Shown in pieces: positions 8,993 to 17,340 of a stretch of DNA of 64,000 nt. This DNA is from Methylobacterium sp. CB376 (GTDB taxonomy: Bacteria; Pseudomonadota; Alphaproteobacteria; Rhizobiales; Beijerinckiaceae). Positions within the stretch are counted from its first letter, which is position 1; each line of letters begins with the position of its first letter. The position numbers and the translations under genes were made by a program. The DNA is taken from the NCBI RefSeq assembly GCF_029714205.1, contig NZ_CP121648.1:5467001-5531000 (forward strand). The letters are read 5' to 3'. The notes under the pieces were generated by a model. The model was not told the DNA's origin. It did not search any database and saw nothing but the letters and a program-made list of their open reading frames with translations.

Positions 8993-9697
8993 TTGCCCGA
9001 TTCCCCCTCCCTCCCGGCCCGCCCGCGGGTGCGGCTCCTGGTCAGCGTGCGCGACGCGGCCGAGGCGGCCCTCGCCCGCGCGCGGGGCGCCGACCTCGTC
9101 GATGCCAAGGACCCCGACCGCGGCGCCCTCGGCGGCCTGCCCGCCGCGACCGTGCGGGCGATCGTCGCCGCTTCCCCCGGCGGATTGACCAGCGCCGTGG
9201 CGGGCGAGCCCCGCGACGCGGCCGAGGCCGCCCGGATGCTGGCGGAGCTCCGCGGAACCGGGGTGGATTACCTCAAGATCGCGCGGCCGGCCGCGTGCCG
9301 CGGCCTCGCGCTGCCGCGGGGCGCGCCGGTGATCGCGGTGCTCTTCGCCGAGGACCCGATCGGGGCCGGCGATCCGGCGGCCCTCGCGCGAGCGGGGTTC
9401 CGCGGCGCCATGATCGACACGCGCGGCAAGGACGGGCGGCGCCTGACCGACCACCTCCCCCTGCCCCGCCTCGCCGCCTTCCTGGCGGAATGCCGGCGGC
9501 ACGGGCTGCTCTCGGGGCTCGCCGGCTCGCTCGCCCTCGACGACGTTCCGGCGCTCGCCTCCCTCGGGCCGGATTACCTCGGCTTCCGCGGCGGGCTCTG
9601 CGGCGGCGGCGACCGGCGCGGCGCCCTCGACCCCGCCCGCATCGCGGAGGCCGCGCGACGCCTCGCCGCGGCTGCGGCCCGCCCCGCGGCGGCGTAA
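8993..9697 (+). CDS. mfnB: (5-formylfuran-3-yl)methyl phosphate synthase (MfnB)
   Basis: 234 residues from TTG 8993, three bases after the previous stop; GTG 9029 is a possible later start. It matches the DUF556 family: LLVSVRDAAEAALA at the N-terminus, DAKDPDRGALGGL with the catalytic Lys, DYLKIARPA, and GLAGSLALDDVPAL. The TIM-barrel enzyme condenses two glyceraldehyde 3-phosphates into the furan phosphate precursor of methanofuran. In methylotrophs the product feeds the methanofuran analogue used by the formyltransferase/hydrolase complex in H4MPT-dependent formaldehyde oxidation. Neighbouring genes belong to the same C1 cofactor pathway. Confidence 0.9.
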   Translation: MPDSPSLPARPRVRLLVSVRDAAEAALARARGADLVDAKDPDRGALGGLPAATVRAIVAASPGGLTSAVAGEPRDAAEAARMLAELRGTGVDYLKIARPAACRGLALPRGAPVIAVLFAEDPIGAGDPAALARAGFRGAMIDTRGKDGRRLTDHLPLPRLAAFLAECRRHGLLSGLAGSLALDDVPALASLGPDYLGFRGGLCGGGDRRGALDPARIAEAARRLAAAAARPAAA

Positions 9698-9707
9698 GGA
9701 CGGCGCC

Positions 9708-10280
9708 ATGACGCGCCCCCTCAGCGTGGTGAAGCTCGGCGGCAGCCTCGTGGCCGATGGCCCGCGCCTGCGCGGGCTGCTGCGCGGCCTCGCCGAGGGC
9801 GCCGAGGGCGCGGCCGTGATCGTGCCGGGCGGCGGCGGCCTCGCCGAGGCAGTGCGCGAGGCCCAGGCGGCCCTCGGCTTCGACGACGGCCTCGCCCACC
9901 GCCTCGCCCTCGACGCGATGGGCGGCATGGCGCGGATCCTCCAGGCCCTCGAACCGCGCCTCGCGGTGTCGCGCGACCCCGCGGCCGCGCTCGCGCGGGG
10001 CCTCGTGCCGGTCTGGGACCCGGCCGCGCTCAAGGCCGGGCACCCGGCCATCCCGGAGAGCTGGGACGTGACCTCCGACAGCCTCGCGCTCTTCCTGGCG
10101 GCCGAACTCGGGGCGGCGCGCTGCATCCTGGTGAAATCGGCGCGGGCCGAGGATCCGGTCGCGGCGGGGCTCGTCGACGCGGCCTTCCCCCGCTTCGCCC
10201 GGCGCTTCCGGGGCGAGATCCGGCTGCGCGGCCCGGGCGGCGAGCGGGTCTGGCGCGCGCCCGCGCCGGCGGAGGCCTGA
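9708..10280 (+). CDS. Amino-acid-kinase-fold protein of C1 cofactor biosynthesis (MfnE-like)
   Basis: 190 residues from ATG 9708. The N-terminus VVKLGGSLVADG is the amino acid kinase nucleotide-binding loop, followed by VIVPGGGGLAEAVRE and a late WDVTSDSLALFLAAELGA and CILVKSA. In archaea a kinase of this fold (MfnE) phosphorylates 5-(aminomethyl)furan-3-methanol phosphate in methanofuran synthesis. The bacterial homologues are shorter, about 190-210 residues as here. Position directly after mfnB supports the same pathway. Exact substrate is inferred. Confidence 0.8.
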   Translation: MTRPLSVVKLGGSLVADGPRLRGLLRGLAEGAEGAAVIVPGGGGLAEAVREAQAALGFDDGLAHRLALDAMGGMARILQALEPRLAVSRDPAAALARGLVPVWDPAALKAGHPAIPESWDVTSDSLALFLAAELGAARCILVKSARAEDPVAAGLVDAAFPRFARRFRGEIRLRGPGGERVWRAPAPAEA

Positions 10281-10331
10281 GATGGCGCGCGCCCTCCCGC
10301 GCGGGTGCCGCCGCCCAGGTCCGGGCCGGCC

Positions 10332-11747
10332 ATGACCGAGCACCTCGTCTTCGTCACCGGGCGCCTCGCCAAGCCGCGGCTCGAATCGGTCGTCGCGGCG
10401 CTCCCGCGCGAGCGCTTCACCGGCACCATCGCGGATGCGGGCGTGAAGGTCGCCGCGCTGATGACCGAGGAGATCATCCGCCGCCGCGTCACGCTGCCGG
10501 AGGGGGCCGACCGCGTCATCCTGCCGGGGCGCTGCCGGGCCGACCTCGCCGCGCTCTCCGCCCATTTCGGGGTGCCGGTCGAGCGCGGGCCCGACGAGAT
10601 CGTCGACCTGCCGGCCCATCTCGGCCTCGCCGGCCGCAAGGTCGACCTGTCGCGGCACGACCTCACCATCTTCTCGGAGATCGTCGACGCCTCCCGCATG
10701 ACGCCGGACGAGATCCTCGTCCGCGCCCGGGACCTCGCCCGCCGGGGCGCCGACGTGATCGACCTCGGCGGCCTGCCGGACACGCCCTTCCCGCACCTGG
10801 AGGAGGCGGTGCGGCTGCTGAAGGGGGCGGGCCTGCGGGTCAGCGTCGATTCCTTCGACCGCGAGGAACTCGCCCGGGGCGCGCGGGCGGGCGCCGATTT
10901 CCTGCTGAGCCTCAACGAGGACAGCCTCGACCTCGCCTTCGAGACCGACGCCGTGCCGGTGCTGGTGCCGGTGCGGCCCGACGACCTCGAGTCCCTCGAC
11001 CGCGCGATCGCGCGGATGCGGGCGGCGGGAAAGCCCTTCCTGGCCGACCCGATCCTGGAGCCGATCCATTTCGGCTTCGCCGCCTCGATCGTGCGCTACC
11101 ACGAGACCCGCCGCCGCCATCCCGACATCGAGATGATGATGGGGACCGGCAACCTGACCGAACTGACCGAGGCGGACAGCGTCGGGGTGACGGCGCTCCT
11201 GGTCGGCCTGTGCTCGGAACTGGCGATCCGCAACGTGCTGATCGTGCAGGTCTCGAACCACACCCGACGCACGGTCGAGGAGCACGACGCCGCCCGGCGG
11301 GTGATGTACGCGGCCCGCGCCGACGGGGCGCTGCCGAAGGGCTACGGCCGCCAGCTCCTCGGACTCCACGACAAGCGCCCCTACACGCAGACGCCCGAGG
11401 AGATCGCGGCGCTGGCCGCCGAGGTGCGCGACCCGAACTACCGCGTCGCGGTCGCGCAGGACGGGGTCCATGTCTACAACCGGGCGATCCACAAGGTCGG
11501 CACCGACGCCATGGCGTTCTTCCCCGACCTCGACGTGGCGACCGACGGCGGCCACGCCTTCTATCTCGGCGGGGAATTGACCAAAGCCGAACTCGCCTGG
11601 CGGCTCGGCAAGCGCTACGTGCAGGACGAGCCCCTGGACTGGGGCTGCGCGGCGGATGCGGCGGCGGAGGACACCACCGCGTTCAAGGAGGTCGGCCACA
11701 CCCTGCACGGGCGCCGGCCGGCCCGCGCGCCCGACGGGACGGAGTGA
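10332..11747 (+). CDS. Dihydropteroate-synthase-related protein (DUF6513 N-terminus)
   Basis: 471 residues from ATG 10332. The first ~150 residues (LVFVTGRLAKPRLESVV) form the extra domain found in archaeal and methylotroph dihydropteroate synthase-like proteins. The rest is a pterin-binding TIM barrel (GADVIDLGGLPDT, LRVSVDSFDREEL, DPILEPIHFG, MMMGTGNLTELTEADS). It is probably involved in H4MPT synthesis, where an aniline-type group is joined to a pterin. The C-terminal part (HDKRPYTQTPEEIAAL) is also family-typical. It lies between the kinase and DUF447 genes of the cofactor operon. Confidence 0.85.
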   Translation: MTEHLVFVTGRLAKPRLESVVAALPRERFTGTIADAGVKVAALMTEEIIRRRVTLPEGADRVILPGRCRADLAALSAHFGVPVERGPDEIVDLPAHLGLAGRKVDLSRHDLTIFSEIVDASRMTPDEILVRARDLARRGADVIDLGGLPDTPFPHLEEAVRLLKGAGLRVSVDSFDREELARGARAGADFLLSLNEDSLDLAFETDAVPVLVPVRPDDLESLDRAIARMRAAGKPFLADPILEPIHFGFAASIVRYHETRRRHPDIEMMMGTGNLTELTEADSVGVTALLVGLCSELAIRNVLIVQVSNHTRRTVEEHDAARRVMYAARADGALPKGYGRQLLGLHDKRPYTQTPEEIAALAAEVRDPNYRVAVAQDGVHVYNRAIHKVGTDAMAFFPDLDVATDGGHAFYLGGELTKAELAWRLGKRYVQDEPLDWGCAADAAAEDTTAFKEVGHTLHGRRPARAPDGTE

Positions 11748-11750
11748 GCG

Positions 11751-12347
11751 GTGCCGCTGATCCTGGAGACCATCGTCACGACCCAGGCGGCGGACCGCCT
11801 GCACCTCGTGCCGTTCGGGCTGATCCAGGAGGGCGACGGTTTCGTGCTCGCCCCGTTCCGGCCCTCGCCGACGATCACGAACCTGGAGGCGAACCCGACC
11901 TTCGCGGCCGCCGCCCCCGCCGACATGCGGGTGATCGCCGGCTGCGTCACCGGGCGGCGCGACTGGGCCACCCTGCCCTGCGCGCGCATCCCGGGCCGCC
12001 GCCTCGCCGAGGCCTACGGCCACCGGGAATTCGAGGTGGTCGCGGTCGAGGACGATCCGGTGCGCCCGCGCTTCCGCGCCCGCATCGTGCACGAGGAGGC
12101 CCACCGCCCCTTCACCGGCTACAACCGGGCCCAGGCGGCGGTGCTGGAGGCGGCGATCCTCTCGACGCGCCTCGACCGCCTGCCGCCCGAGAAAGTGCTC
12201 TCGGAGATGCGATACCTCTTCATCGCGGTCTCCAAGACGGCCGGCCCCGCCGAGCGCGAGGCCTGGACCTGGATCGAGGAGAAGGTCGCCGCCGCGCTCG
12301 GCCTCGGGGCGGCGGACCGGCTCCTCGCCGACGACACCGATCCGTGA
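11751..12347 (+). CDS. DUF447 family protein of the H4MPT gene set
   Basis: 198 residues from GTG 11751, 3 nt after the previous stop with GGGACGGAG upstream. It starts PLILETIVTTQAADRLHLVP, and has FVLAPFRPSPTITNLEAN, then HEEAHRPFTGYNRAQAAVLEAAILSTR-type helices. This matches DUF447, a flavin-reductase-like split-barrel family shared by methanogens and H4MPT-using bacteria. Its biochemical step is not established. Co-occurrence with the previous three genes marks it as part of C1 cofactor synthesis. Confidence 0.85.
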   Translation: MPLILETIVTTQAADRLHLVPFGLIQEGDGFVLAPFRPSPTITNLEANPTFAAAAPADMRVIAGCVTGRRDWATLPCARIPGRRLAEAYGHREFEVVAVEDDPVRPRFRARIVHEEAHRPFTGYNRAQAAVLEAAILSTRLDRLPPEKVLSEMRYLFIAVSKTAGPAEREAWTWIEEKVAAALGLGAADRLLADDTDP

Positions 12348-12360
12348 GAGGAGTTCACCC

Positions 12361-12900
12361 ATGAAGCTGTTGATCGGGAGCGCCGTCGCGGCGCTCGTCG
12401 CGCTGTCGCCCCTCGCCGCCGAGGCGCACGGCCCGACCCGCAAGAAGGTCGAGGAGAAGATCACCATCGACGCGCCGCCCGCCAAGGTCTGGGCCGTGGT
12501 CGGCAACTTCCAGGACATGAGCTGGCTGCCCCCGGTCGAGAAGACCGAGGGCAAGGGCGGCAACGAGGTCAAGGCCACCCGCACCCTCACGCTCAAGGGC
12601 GGCGCCACCGTCGAGGAAGAGCTCTACAAGTACAACGCCGAGCAGATGAGCCTGTCGTACCGGATCAACAAGGTCGACGTGAAGGTTCTGCCGGTCAATA
12701 ACTACTCCTCGACGATCAAGGTCGAGCCCGCCGAGGGCGGCAAGTCGAGCGTGAGCTGGGACGGTGCGTTCTACCGCGGCTTCATGAACAACGACCCGCC
12801 GCCCGAGCTGAGCGACGAGGCGGCCGTGAAGGCGGTGAGCGACCTCTACAAGGCCGGGCTTCAGGGCCTGAAGGCGAAGGTCGAGAAGAGCGGTTCGTGA
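12361..12900 (+). CDS. mxaD: MxaD-like SRPBCC protein
   Basis: 179 residues from ATG 12361 behind GAGAGGAG; the signal peptide ends AAEAHG. The mature part is a START/SRPBCC helix-grip fold (KITIDAPPAKVWAVVGNFQDM, SWLPPVEKTEG, SLSYRINKVDVKVLPV). Periplasmic MxaD of M. extorquens is about this length and assists electron transfer from methanol dehydrogenase to cytochrome cL. It is placed in the H4MPT operon here rather than in an mxa cluster, so it could serve a lanthanide-dependent XoxF-type enzyme. It overlaps the next gene by 4 nt. Confidence 0.8.
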   Translation: MKLLIGSAVAALVALSPLAAEAHGPTRKKVEEKITIDAPPAKVWAVVGNFQDMSWLPPVEKTEGKGGNEVKATRTLTLKGGATVEEELYKYNAEQMSLSYRINKVDVKVLPVNNYSSTIKVEPAEGGKSSVSWDGAFYRGFMNNDPPPELSDEAAVKAVSDLYKAGLQGLKAKVEKSGS

Positions 12901-13832
12901 GGGCCCTGCTCGCGGGGCTCCTCCTCGGCGCCGGCCTGCTCGCCCCGGCGGGCGCCGAGGAGGCGGTGGTCACGGCCCAGAACGCGAACGCGGTCGACAT
13001 CGTCGACCTCGCGGCCGGCCGGGTCGCGGCGACGCTGCCGGTGCCGGGCGCGCCGGCCGGCGTGGCGCTCTCGCCGGACCGGGCGCGGGCCTACGTGACC
13101 GCGCCGGAGGGCAAGGCGCTGGTGGTGATCGACCTCGCGGCCCGGCGCGTCGCCGGCACGGTCGCCCTCGGGGGCGGGCCCCTCGGCGTCGGGGTCAACC
13201 CGGCGAGCGGGGAGGTCTACGTGGCCGACTGGTACGCCAAGCGGCTCTGGGCGGTCGATCCCGGCACGCTCGCGGTCACCGGCGAGATCGCGGTGGGCAC
13301 CTCGCCGTCCGGCATCGCGGCGACCCGGGACGGGCGCCTGATCCTGGTCACCGACCGGGACGACGACGCGGTCTCGGTGGTGGACGCCGCGACCCGCCGG
13401 CGGGTCGCGGTGGTGAAGGTGGGCACGCGGCCCTTCGGCGTGACCCTCGACCCGGACGGGCAGCGGGCCTACACGGCCAATGTCGGCTCGAACGACGTCT
13501 CGGTGATCGACCTGGCGGCGCGGCGGGAGATCGCCCGGGTCCCGGTCGGCGAGCGGCCCTACGCGGTCGCGCTGACCGGCGGCCGCGCCTTCGTGACCGA
13601 CCAGTACGGCGGGACGGTCAGCACCTTCGACCTCGCCGGGCTCACGCCCGGCCCGCGGATCGAGGTCGGCGAGTATCCCGAGGGCATCGCGGCGAGCCGC
13701 GACGGGCGGCGGGTCTACGTCGCGAACTGGGAATCGAACACCGTCAGCGTGATCGACACCGACAGCCTGCGGGTGACCGGGCAGGTGAGGACCTCGGACG
13801 GGCCGCGGGCCTTCGGGGACTTCTTGCGCTGA
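12897..13832 (+). CDS. Exported YVTN/YncE-type beta-propeller protein
   Basis: 311 residues from GTG 12897, overlapping the mxaD stop (GTGA). The signal peptide ends LAPAGAEE. Seven blades carry RAYVTAPEGKALVVIDL, EVYVADWYAKRLWAVD, RAYTANVGSNDVSVIDL and RVYVANWESNTVSVIDT. It is the second periplasmic propeller of the window. The one at 5947-6933 belongs to the lut-like cluster. Coupling to mxaD suggests a partner role around the PQQ dehydrogenase or its cytochrome, but no catalytic site is visible. Confidence 0.8.
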   Translation: MRALLAGLLLGAGLLAPAGAEEAVVTAQNANAVDIVDLAAGRVAATLPVPGAPAGVALSPDRARAYVTAPEGKALVVIDLAARRVAGTVALGGGPLGVGVNPASGEVYVADWYAKRLWAVDPGTLAVTGEIAVGTSPSGIAATRDGRLILVTDRDDDAVSVVDAATRRRVAVVKVGTRPFGVTLDPDGQRAYTANVGSNDVSVIDLAARREIARVPVGERPYAVALTGGRAFVTDQYGGTVSTFDLAGLTPGPRIEVGEYPEGIAASRDGRRVYVANWESNTVSVIDTDSLRVTGQVRTSDGPRAFGDFLR

Positions 13833-13894
13833 CCCCGTCCCGGGCCGATCCTGCGGCGGCGTCCCGGGCGGGAGGCAGGGCAGGGAGGCAGGGC

Positions 13895-14152
13895 ATGAGC
13901 GACGATTACGCGTGGCGGAGGATTGGCCGGCCGGTCTTCATGGAGCCGCCCTTCGACGGGGAGCCGGTGGGCCTGCAGCTGCGCAGCGGCGCGGTGGTCG
14001 AGGGACGGCTCGCCGAGCCGGAGGTCGTGGTGACGGAGGACGAGGCCTTCTCCCGCCGCGCCATGGCGTGGCGGCGCCGCGACGGCGGGCCCCTGCCGGA
14101 GGACGACCCGCCGGTCTGCTGGCGGCCCCTGGATGCGGCGCCCGAGGGCTGA
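13895..14152 (+). CDS. Small hypothetical protein
   Basis: 85 residues from ATG 13895 with AGGGAGGCAGGG upstream. The sequence is acidic and soluble (GRPVFMEPPFDGEPVGLQL, EVVVTEDEAFSRRAMAWRR) with no signal peptide or known motif. The 60-nt gap after the beta-propeller allows transcription with the H4MPT operon. Strong Shine-Dalgarno and clean codon use make it a likely gene. Function unknown. Confidence 0.65.
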   Translation: MSDDYAWRRIGRPVFMEPPFDGEPVGLQLRSGAVVEGRLAEPEVVVTEDEAFSRRAMAWRRRDGGPLPEDDPPVCWRPLDAAPEG

Positions 14153-14167
14153 GCCGCGACGCGGCCC

Positions 14168-15385
14168 TCAACGCGCCCCGACGCGCCGCGCCTCGGCGAC
14201 GCTCCGCGTCGCCCCGATGCCCGGCGCCGCCCCGGCGCCCGGCGTCGGCACAATGTCGTTGGCGATCACCTCGCCGAAGGGCCCGTCGTTGCGGGCCCGC
14301 CGCGGCGCGGTCCCGGTCGTGTCGCGCAGGGGGAGTTTCGGGAAGACGAGTTCGGCGAAGCGGTAGGCCTCCTCCAGGTGCGGGTAGCCCGAGAGGATGA
14401 AGCGGTCGATGCCGAGGTCGATGTACTCCTTCATGCGGTCGGCGACCTGGTCGGCCGAGCCCACCAGGGCGGTGCCGGCGCCCCCGCGCACCAGCCCCAC
14501 CCCGGCCCACAGGTTCGGCGCGACGACGAGGTTGCGGCGGTCGCCCCGGTGCAGCGCCATCATGCGGCTCTGCCCGACGGAATCCTGGCGCTTCAGGGTC
14601 TCCTGCGCCCGCGCGATGGTGGCGTCGTCGAGGCGCGAGATCAGGGATTCGGCGGCCTCCCAGGCCGCGCCCTCGGTCTCGCGCACGATCACGTGCAGCC
14701 GGATCCCGAACGAGAAGGTCTTCCCCTTGGCGGCGGCGGCGGCGCGCGCCCGGGCGATCTTCTCGGCCACCTGGGCGGGGGGCTCGCCCCAGGTCAGGTA
14801 GACCTCGCAATGCTCGGCCGCGACCGCGATGCCGGCCTCCGACGAGCCGCCGAAATAGAGCGGCGGCGAGGGCTGCTGCACCGGCCCGAAGATCAGCCGC
14901 CCCTCCTCGGTGCGCAGGTGCCGGCCCGCGTAGGTGACGGTCTCGCCCGCCATCAGGCGGCGCCAGATGTGCAGGAACTCGTCCGTGACCGCGTAGCGCG
15001 CGTCGTGGTCGAGGAAGACGCCGTCGCCGCGCAGCTCCACCGGGTCGCCGCCCGTCACCACGTTGATGAGCAGGCGGCCCTCGGAGATCCGGTCGAGGGT
15101 CGCGGCCATGCGCGCCGCCGCCGACGGCTCCTGCAGGCCCGGCCGCACCGCCACGAGGAAGCGCAGCCGGCGCGTCAGCGGCGCCAGCGCCGAGGCGACG
15201 ATCCAGGAATCCTCGCAGGACCGCCCGGTCGGCAGCAGGACCCCGAAATAGCCGAGGTCGTCCGCCGCCTGCGCAATCTGGCGCAGATAGGCGAGGGAGA
15301 CGTGCCGGGCGCCCTCGCTCGCGCCGAGGTAGCGGCCGTCGCCGTGGGTCGGGAGGAACCAGAGGACGTCGGTCTGTGCGCTCAT
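14168..15385 (-). CDS. ssuD: FMNH2-dependent alkanesulfonate monooxygenase SsuD
   Basis: 405 residues from ATG 15385 with AGGAAGGAC upstream. It is a bacterial-luciferase-like flavin monooxygenase: [15 protein letters not shown] at the N-terminus, [33 protein letters not shown] and [19 protein letters not shown] are SsuD hallmarks. The enzyme releases sulfite from alkanesulfonates using FMNH2 and oxygen. The C-terminal ~40 residues are Ala/Arg-rich and longer than usual. No ssuABC transporter or ssuE reductase lies beside it. It faces an AT-richer 200-nt region (15386-15587) that probably holds its promoter. Confidence 0.9.
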   Translation of the reverse strand: MSAQTDVLWFLPTHGDGRYLGASEGARHVSLAYLRQIAQAADDLGYFGVLLPTGRSCEDSWIVASALAPLTRRLRFLVAVRPGLQEPSAAARMAATLDRISEGRLLINVVTGGDPVELRGDGVFLDHDARYAVTDEFLHIWRRLMAGETVTYAGRHLRTEEGRLIFGPVQQPSPPLYFGGSSEAGIAVAAEHCEVYLTWGEPPAQVAEKIARARAAAAAKGKTFSFGIRLHVIVRETEGAAWEAAESLISRLDDATIARAQETLKRQDSVGQSRMMALHRGDRRNLVVAPNLWAGVGLVRGGAGTALVGSADQVADRMKEYIDLGIDRFILSGYPHLEEAYRFAELVFPKLPLRDTTGTAPRRARNDGPFGEVIANDIVPTPGAGAAPGIGATRSVAEARRVGAR

Positions 15386-15587
15386 CGCTGTCCTTCCTGA
15401 CGACGCGCGCCGCCTGCCGCAGATCCCGGGCGGCAGACTCGCGGTCGGGTGGAGTTCAGGAACGAGAGATTACAGCCCGAATTACCTCGGTCAATTTCGC
15501 ATTTTTCGAGATTTCGGAAGATATCTTCCTCGTCAGCGGTGAGGCGGGGAAAATTCTTGTTGCGGGTGAGTCGACAGGCAAGAACGA

Positions 15588-15619
15588 GGCACGGCCGCCC
15601 CGCGCGGGGCGGCCGTGCC
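15588..15619 (-). terminator. Strong hairpin, terminator-like
   Basis: A perfect 14-bp stem (15588-15601 with 15606-15619) closes a GCGC loop. On the minus strand it follows the small genes at 15630-16014 and is followed by a short T-containing tail (CGTTCTTG). It most likely ends their transcript before the ssuD promoter. Confidence 0.6.
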
Positions 15620-15629
15620 GGTCAGGTCG

Positions 15630-15728
15630 TCACAGGCCGGCCAGGGCGTCCAGGGAGCCGCGCGCCGTCATGGCGAGCGCGGCGACGAGCACGCCGATCA
15701 TGCCGTAAGAGAAGGCTCTCAGAAGCAT
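15630..15728 (-). CDS. Possible 32-residue membrane peptide
   Basis: Reading from ATG 15728: MLLRAFSYGMIGVLVAALAM, then TARGSLDALAGL and stop. It starts 13 nt after the stop of the small exported protein on the same strand and ends just before the hairpin at 15588-15619. It would be one hydrophobic helix with a short tail, like many bacterial micropeptides. There is no good ribosome binding site, so translation would need coupling to the upstream gene. Confidence 0.35.
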   Translation of the reverse strand: MLLRAFSYGMIGVLVAALAMTARGSLDALAGL

Positions 15729-15741
15729 CGCGGGGCCCGGA

Positions 15742-16014
15742 TCAGCACCGCGGCCCGCCGGAGACCTGGCCGTACTGCTTCACCGGCCGGTTCTGCTGCC
15801 GCGCGTTGCCCTCGGCCGCGGGATTGTCGCAGCGGTCGAAGAGCGGCCCGTCATGCGCGCCGAGGGGCGCCCAGCCGCCGATCGAGCCCGTCGTGCCGAC
15901 GTCGCGCGGGTGGGAGGGCTGGAACGGCGCCCCCGGGCCGAAGGCCATGGCGGACGGGACCGGCGCGAGGCCGAGAACGAGGGCGGACACGGCGGCGGCG
16001 ATACGGGTCTTCAT
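15742..16014 (-). CDS. Small exported protein of unknown function
   Basis: 90 residues from ATG 16014 with AAGGAGAGTGAG upstream. The signal peptide ends APVPSAMA. The mature chain is short, Pro/Gly-rich and largely disordered (FGPGAPFQPSHPRDVG, RCDNPAAEGNARQQNRPV) with two Cys, one at the extreme C-terminus (SGGPRC). Similar short secreted proteins are common in Methylobacterium. No function can be given. The start was chosen over an upstream in-frame codon at 16101 because of the ribosome binding site and signal peptide. Confidence 0.65.
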   Translation of the reverse strand: MKTRIAAAVSALVLGLAPVPSAMAFGPGAPFQPSHPRDVGTTGSIGGWAPLGAHDGPLFDRCDNPAAEGNARQQNRPVKQYGQVSGGPRC

Positions 16015-16360
16015 CTCAGTCTCACTCTCCTTGTTCCTCGGCGAGATCTTCCGTAGATCTCGCCTCGTTCGACACTCCCGATATAGGATGTTGCAGCGCA
16101 ACGCGGCGTGCGATCGCGCACATGGAGGCAGGGATTAAAAGTCGATGCGACCAGGAAAGTGCGTCCTGATCTGAGACATGGAATGTATTGACCGGGATGT
16201 TTCGCCGCACGGCGGATTGATCCCCAGCGTCAGAGCGTCCGCAAGGCAGGGAGCAAGCGCGACCGATGCGGCCACCGATACAGGACAGCGCTTCAGGACA
16301 GCGCGCCGCGTCGCCCCGCGCCGCCAGGTCGGGGTCGAGCGCGACCGGGGGACGGTCGCG
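16015..16360. other. 346-bp intergenic region
   Basis: It holds the upstream region of the small exported gene (ends 16014). It includes the near-palindrome TTGCAGCGCAA at 16091-16101, 77 nt before that start, and an AT-richer stretch at 16075-16200. The part next to the glutathione peroxidase stop shows nothing I can name. No convincing gene on either strand. Confidence 0.5.
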
Positions 16361-16864
16361 TCAGGCCGGGACCGGCTCCGGCTCGGCCAGGGCCGCCGCG
16401 ATGGCGGCCTCCAGGGCGGCGGGGCGGGCGAGGGGCGGGTAGCGGCCGATGACCCGGCCGTCGCGGCCGACCAGGAACTTGGTGAAGTTCCACTTGATCG
16501 CCCGGGTCCCGAGCAGGCCCGGCCGCGCCCGCTTGAGGAAGTCGAAGAGGGGGTCGACCCCGGGCCCGTTCACCTCGACCTTCGCGAGGACCGGGAAGGT
16601 CACGTCGTAGGTGAGGCGGCAGAAGCGCGCGATCTCGTCGGCGTCGCCGGGCTCCTGCGCGCCGAACTGGTTGCAGGGCACGCCGAGCACCACCAGCCCC
16701 TCGGGCCCGTACCGGCGCCAGAGCGCCTCCAGCCCCTCGTATTGCGGGGTGAAGCCGCATTTCGACGCCGTGTTGACGATGAGGAGCACCTTGCCGCGGT
16801 GCTGGGCGAGGGGATGCGGGGTCCCGTCGGCGCCGCGCGGCGCGAAGTCGTGAATGGTCGTCAT
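16361..16864 (-). CDS. Glutathione peroxidase family protein
   Basis: 167 residues from ATG 16864. Thioredoxin fold with the peroxidatic Cys in NTASKCGFTPQYEGLE, the Gln in CNQFGAQEPG and the Trp in IKWNFTKFLVGRDG, so the catalytic Cys/Gln/Trp set is intact. It has no selenocysteine and no signal peptide. Bacterial members reduce hydroperoxides, usually with thioredoxin. It is a single gene with no operon partner; antioxidant role is expected. Confidence 0.92.
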   Translation of the reverse strand: MTTIHDFAPRGADGTPHPLAQHRGKVLLIVNTASKCGFTPQYEGLEALWRRYGPEGLVVLGVPCNQFGAQEPGDADEIARFCRLTYDVTFPVLAKVEVNGPGVDPLFDFLKRARPGLLGTRAIKWNFTKFLVGRDGRVIGRYPPLARPAALEAAIAAALAEPEPVPA

Positions 16865-16915
16865 GCGCCCGAACATGGCAGGGAGCGCGGCCGACGCAAG
16901 GCGGGGCCCGCGCGG

Positions 16916-16963
16916 GCGGAGGCTCGCACGAGCGGAGGCTCGCGCGAGCGGAGGCTCGCGCGG
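16916..16963. repeat. Tandem repeat, 3 x 16 bp
   Basis: Three units of GCGGAGGCTCGCRCGR (16916-16931, 16932-16947, 16948-16963) in the divergent gap between the glutathione peroxidase and the small gene at 17048. Each unit contains CTCGCGCGAG-like self-complementary sequence. It may vary in copy number between strains. Confidence 0.7.
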
Positions 16964-17047
16964 GGGAGAGCTTGGACGGCGGCGCGGCGGCGCCCTAGCT
17001 TCGCCTCGGCCGAGTCCGCCGGGACCCCGTTACCGAGACCACGTTTC

Positions 17048-17320
17048 ATGTCAGCGATCCACGAAGCCCTGAGCGCCCTCGACGCGAGCCGCGCCGCCAC
17101 CCAGGTCCGGCTGGCGCGCACGGTGGCGACCTGGAACCTGGACATCGTCTGCCTGCTGCGCTCGGCCCAGGCGCTCGGGCGGTCGGAGCAGGCGCTGCGC
17201 GAGGTCCCGCCGGCGCTCGCGCAGAGCCGGCGGCGGCGCGCCGCCTCGTCCCGGGCCGAGTGGCCCGCCTCGCTGATCGCCGAACTGCCCGAGTTCCCGG
17301 CGCCCGTCACCTCCGGCTGA
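17048..17320 (+). CDS. Small hypothetical protein
   Basis: 90 residues from ATG 17048. The first half is helical (ALSALDASRAATQVRLARTV, WNLDIVCLLRSAQALGR), the second half basic and Pro-rich (QSRRRRAASSRAEWPASL). No signal peptide and no known domain. The ribosome binding site is weak. Upstream in-frame sequence is Arg-rich shadow of the glutathione peroxidase gene, so this ATG is the reasonable start. Function unknown. Confidence 0.5.
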   Translation: MSAIHEALSALDASRAATQVRLARTVATWNLDIVCLLRSAQALGRSEQALREVPPALAQSRRRRAASSRAEWPASLIAELPEFPAPVTSG

Positions 17321-17340
17321 TCGGCCGGACGGCGCGGGCC

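Noticed and set aside
6412..9711. A rightward open frame of 1,099 codons
   Set aside because: It is antisense to the lutA/lutB-type genes and then runs through mfnB in another frame. Composition is Arg/Gly/Pro/His-rich with no domain. High GC content makes long shadow frames common here.
9273..12608. A leftward open frame of 1,111 codons opposite the H4MPT genes
   Set aside because: Same reason: the plus strand carries four recognisable cofactor genes. The antisense product has no known motif.
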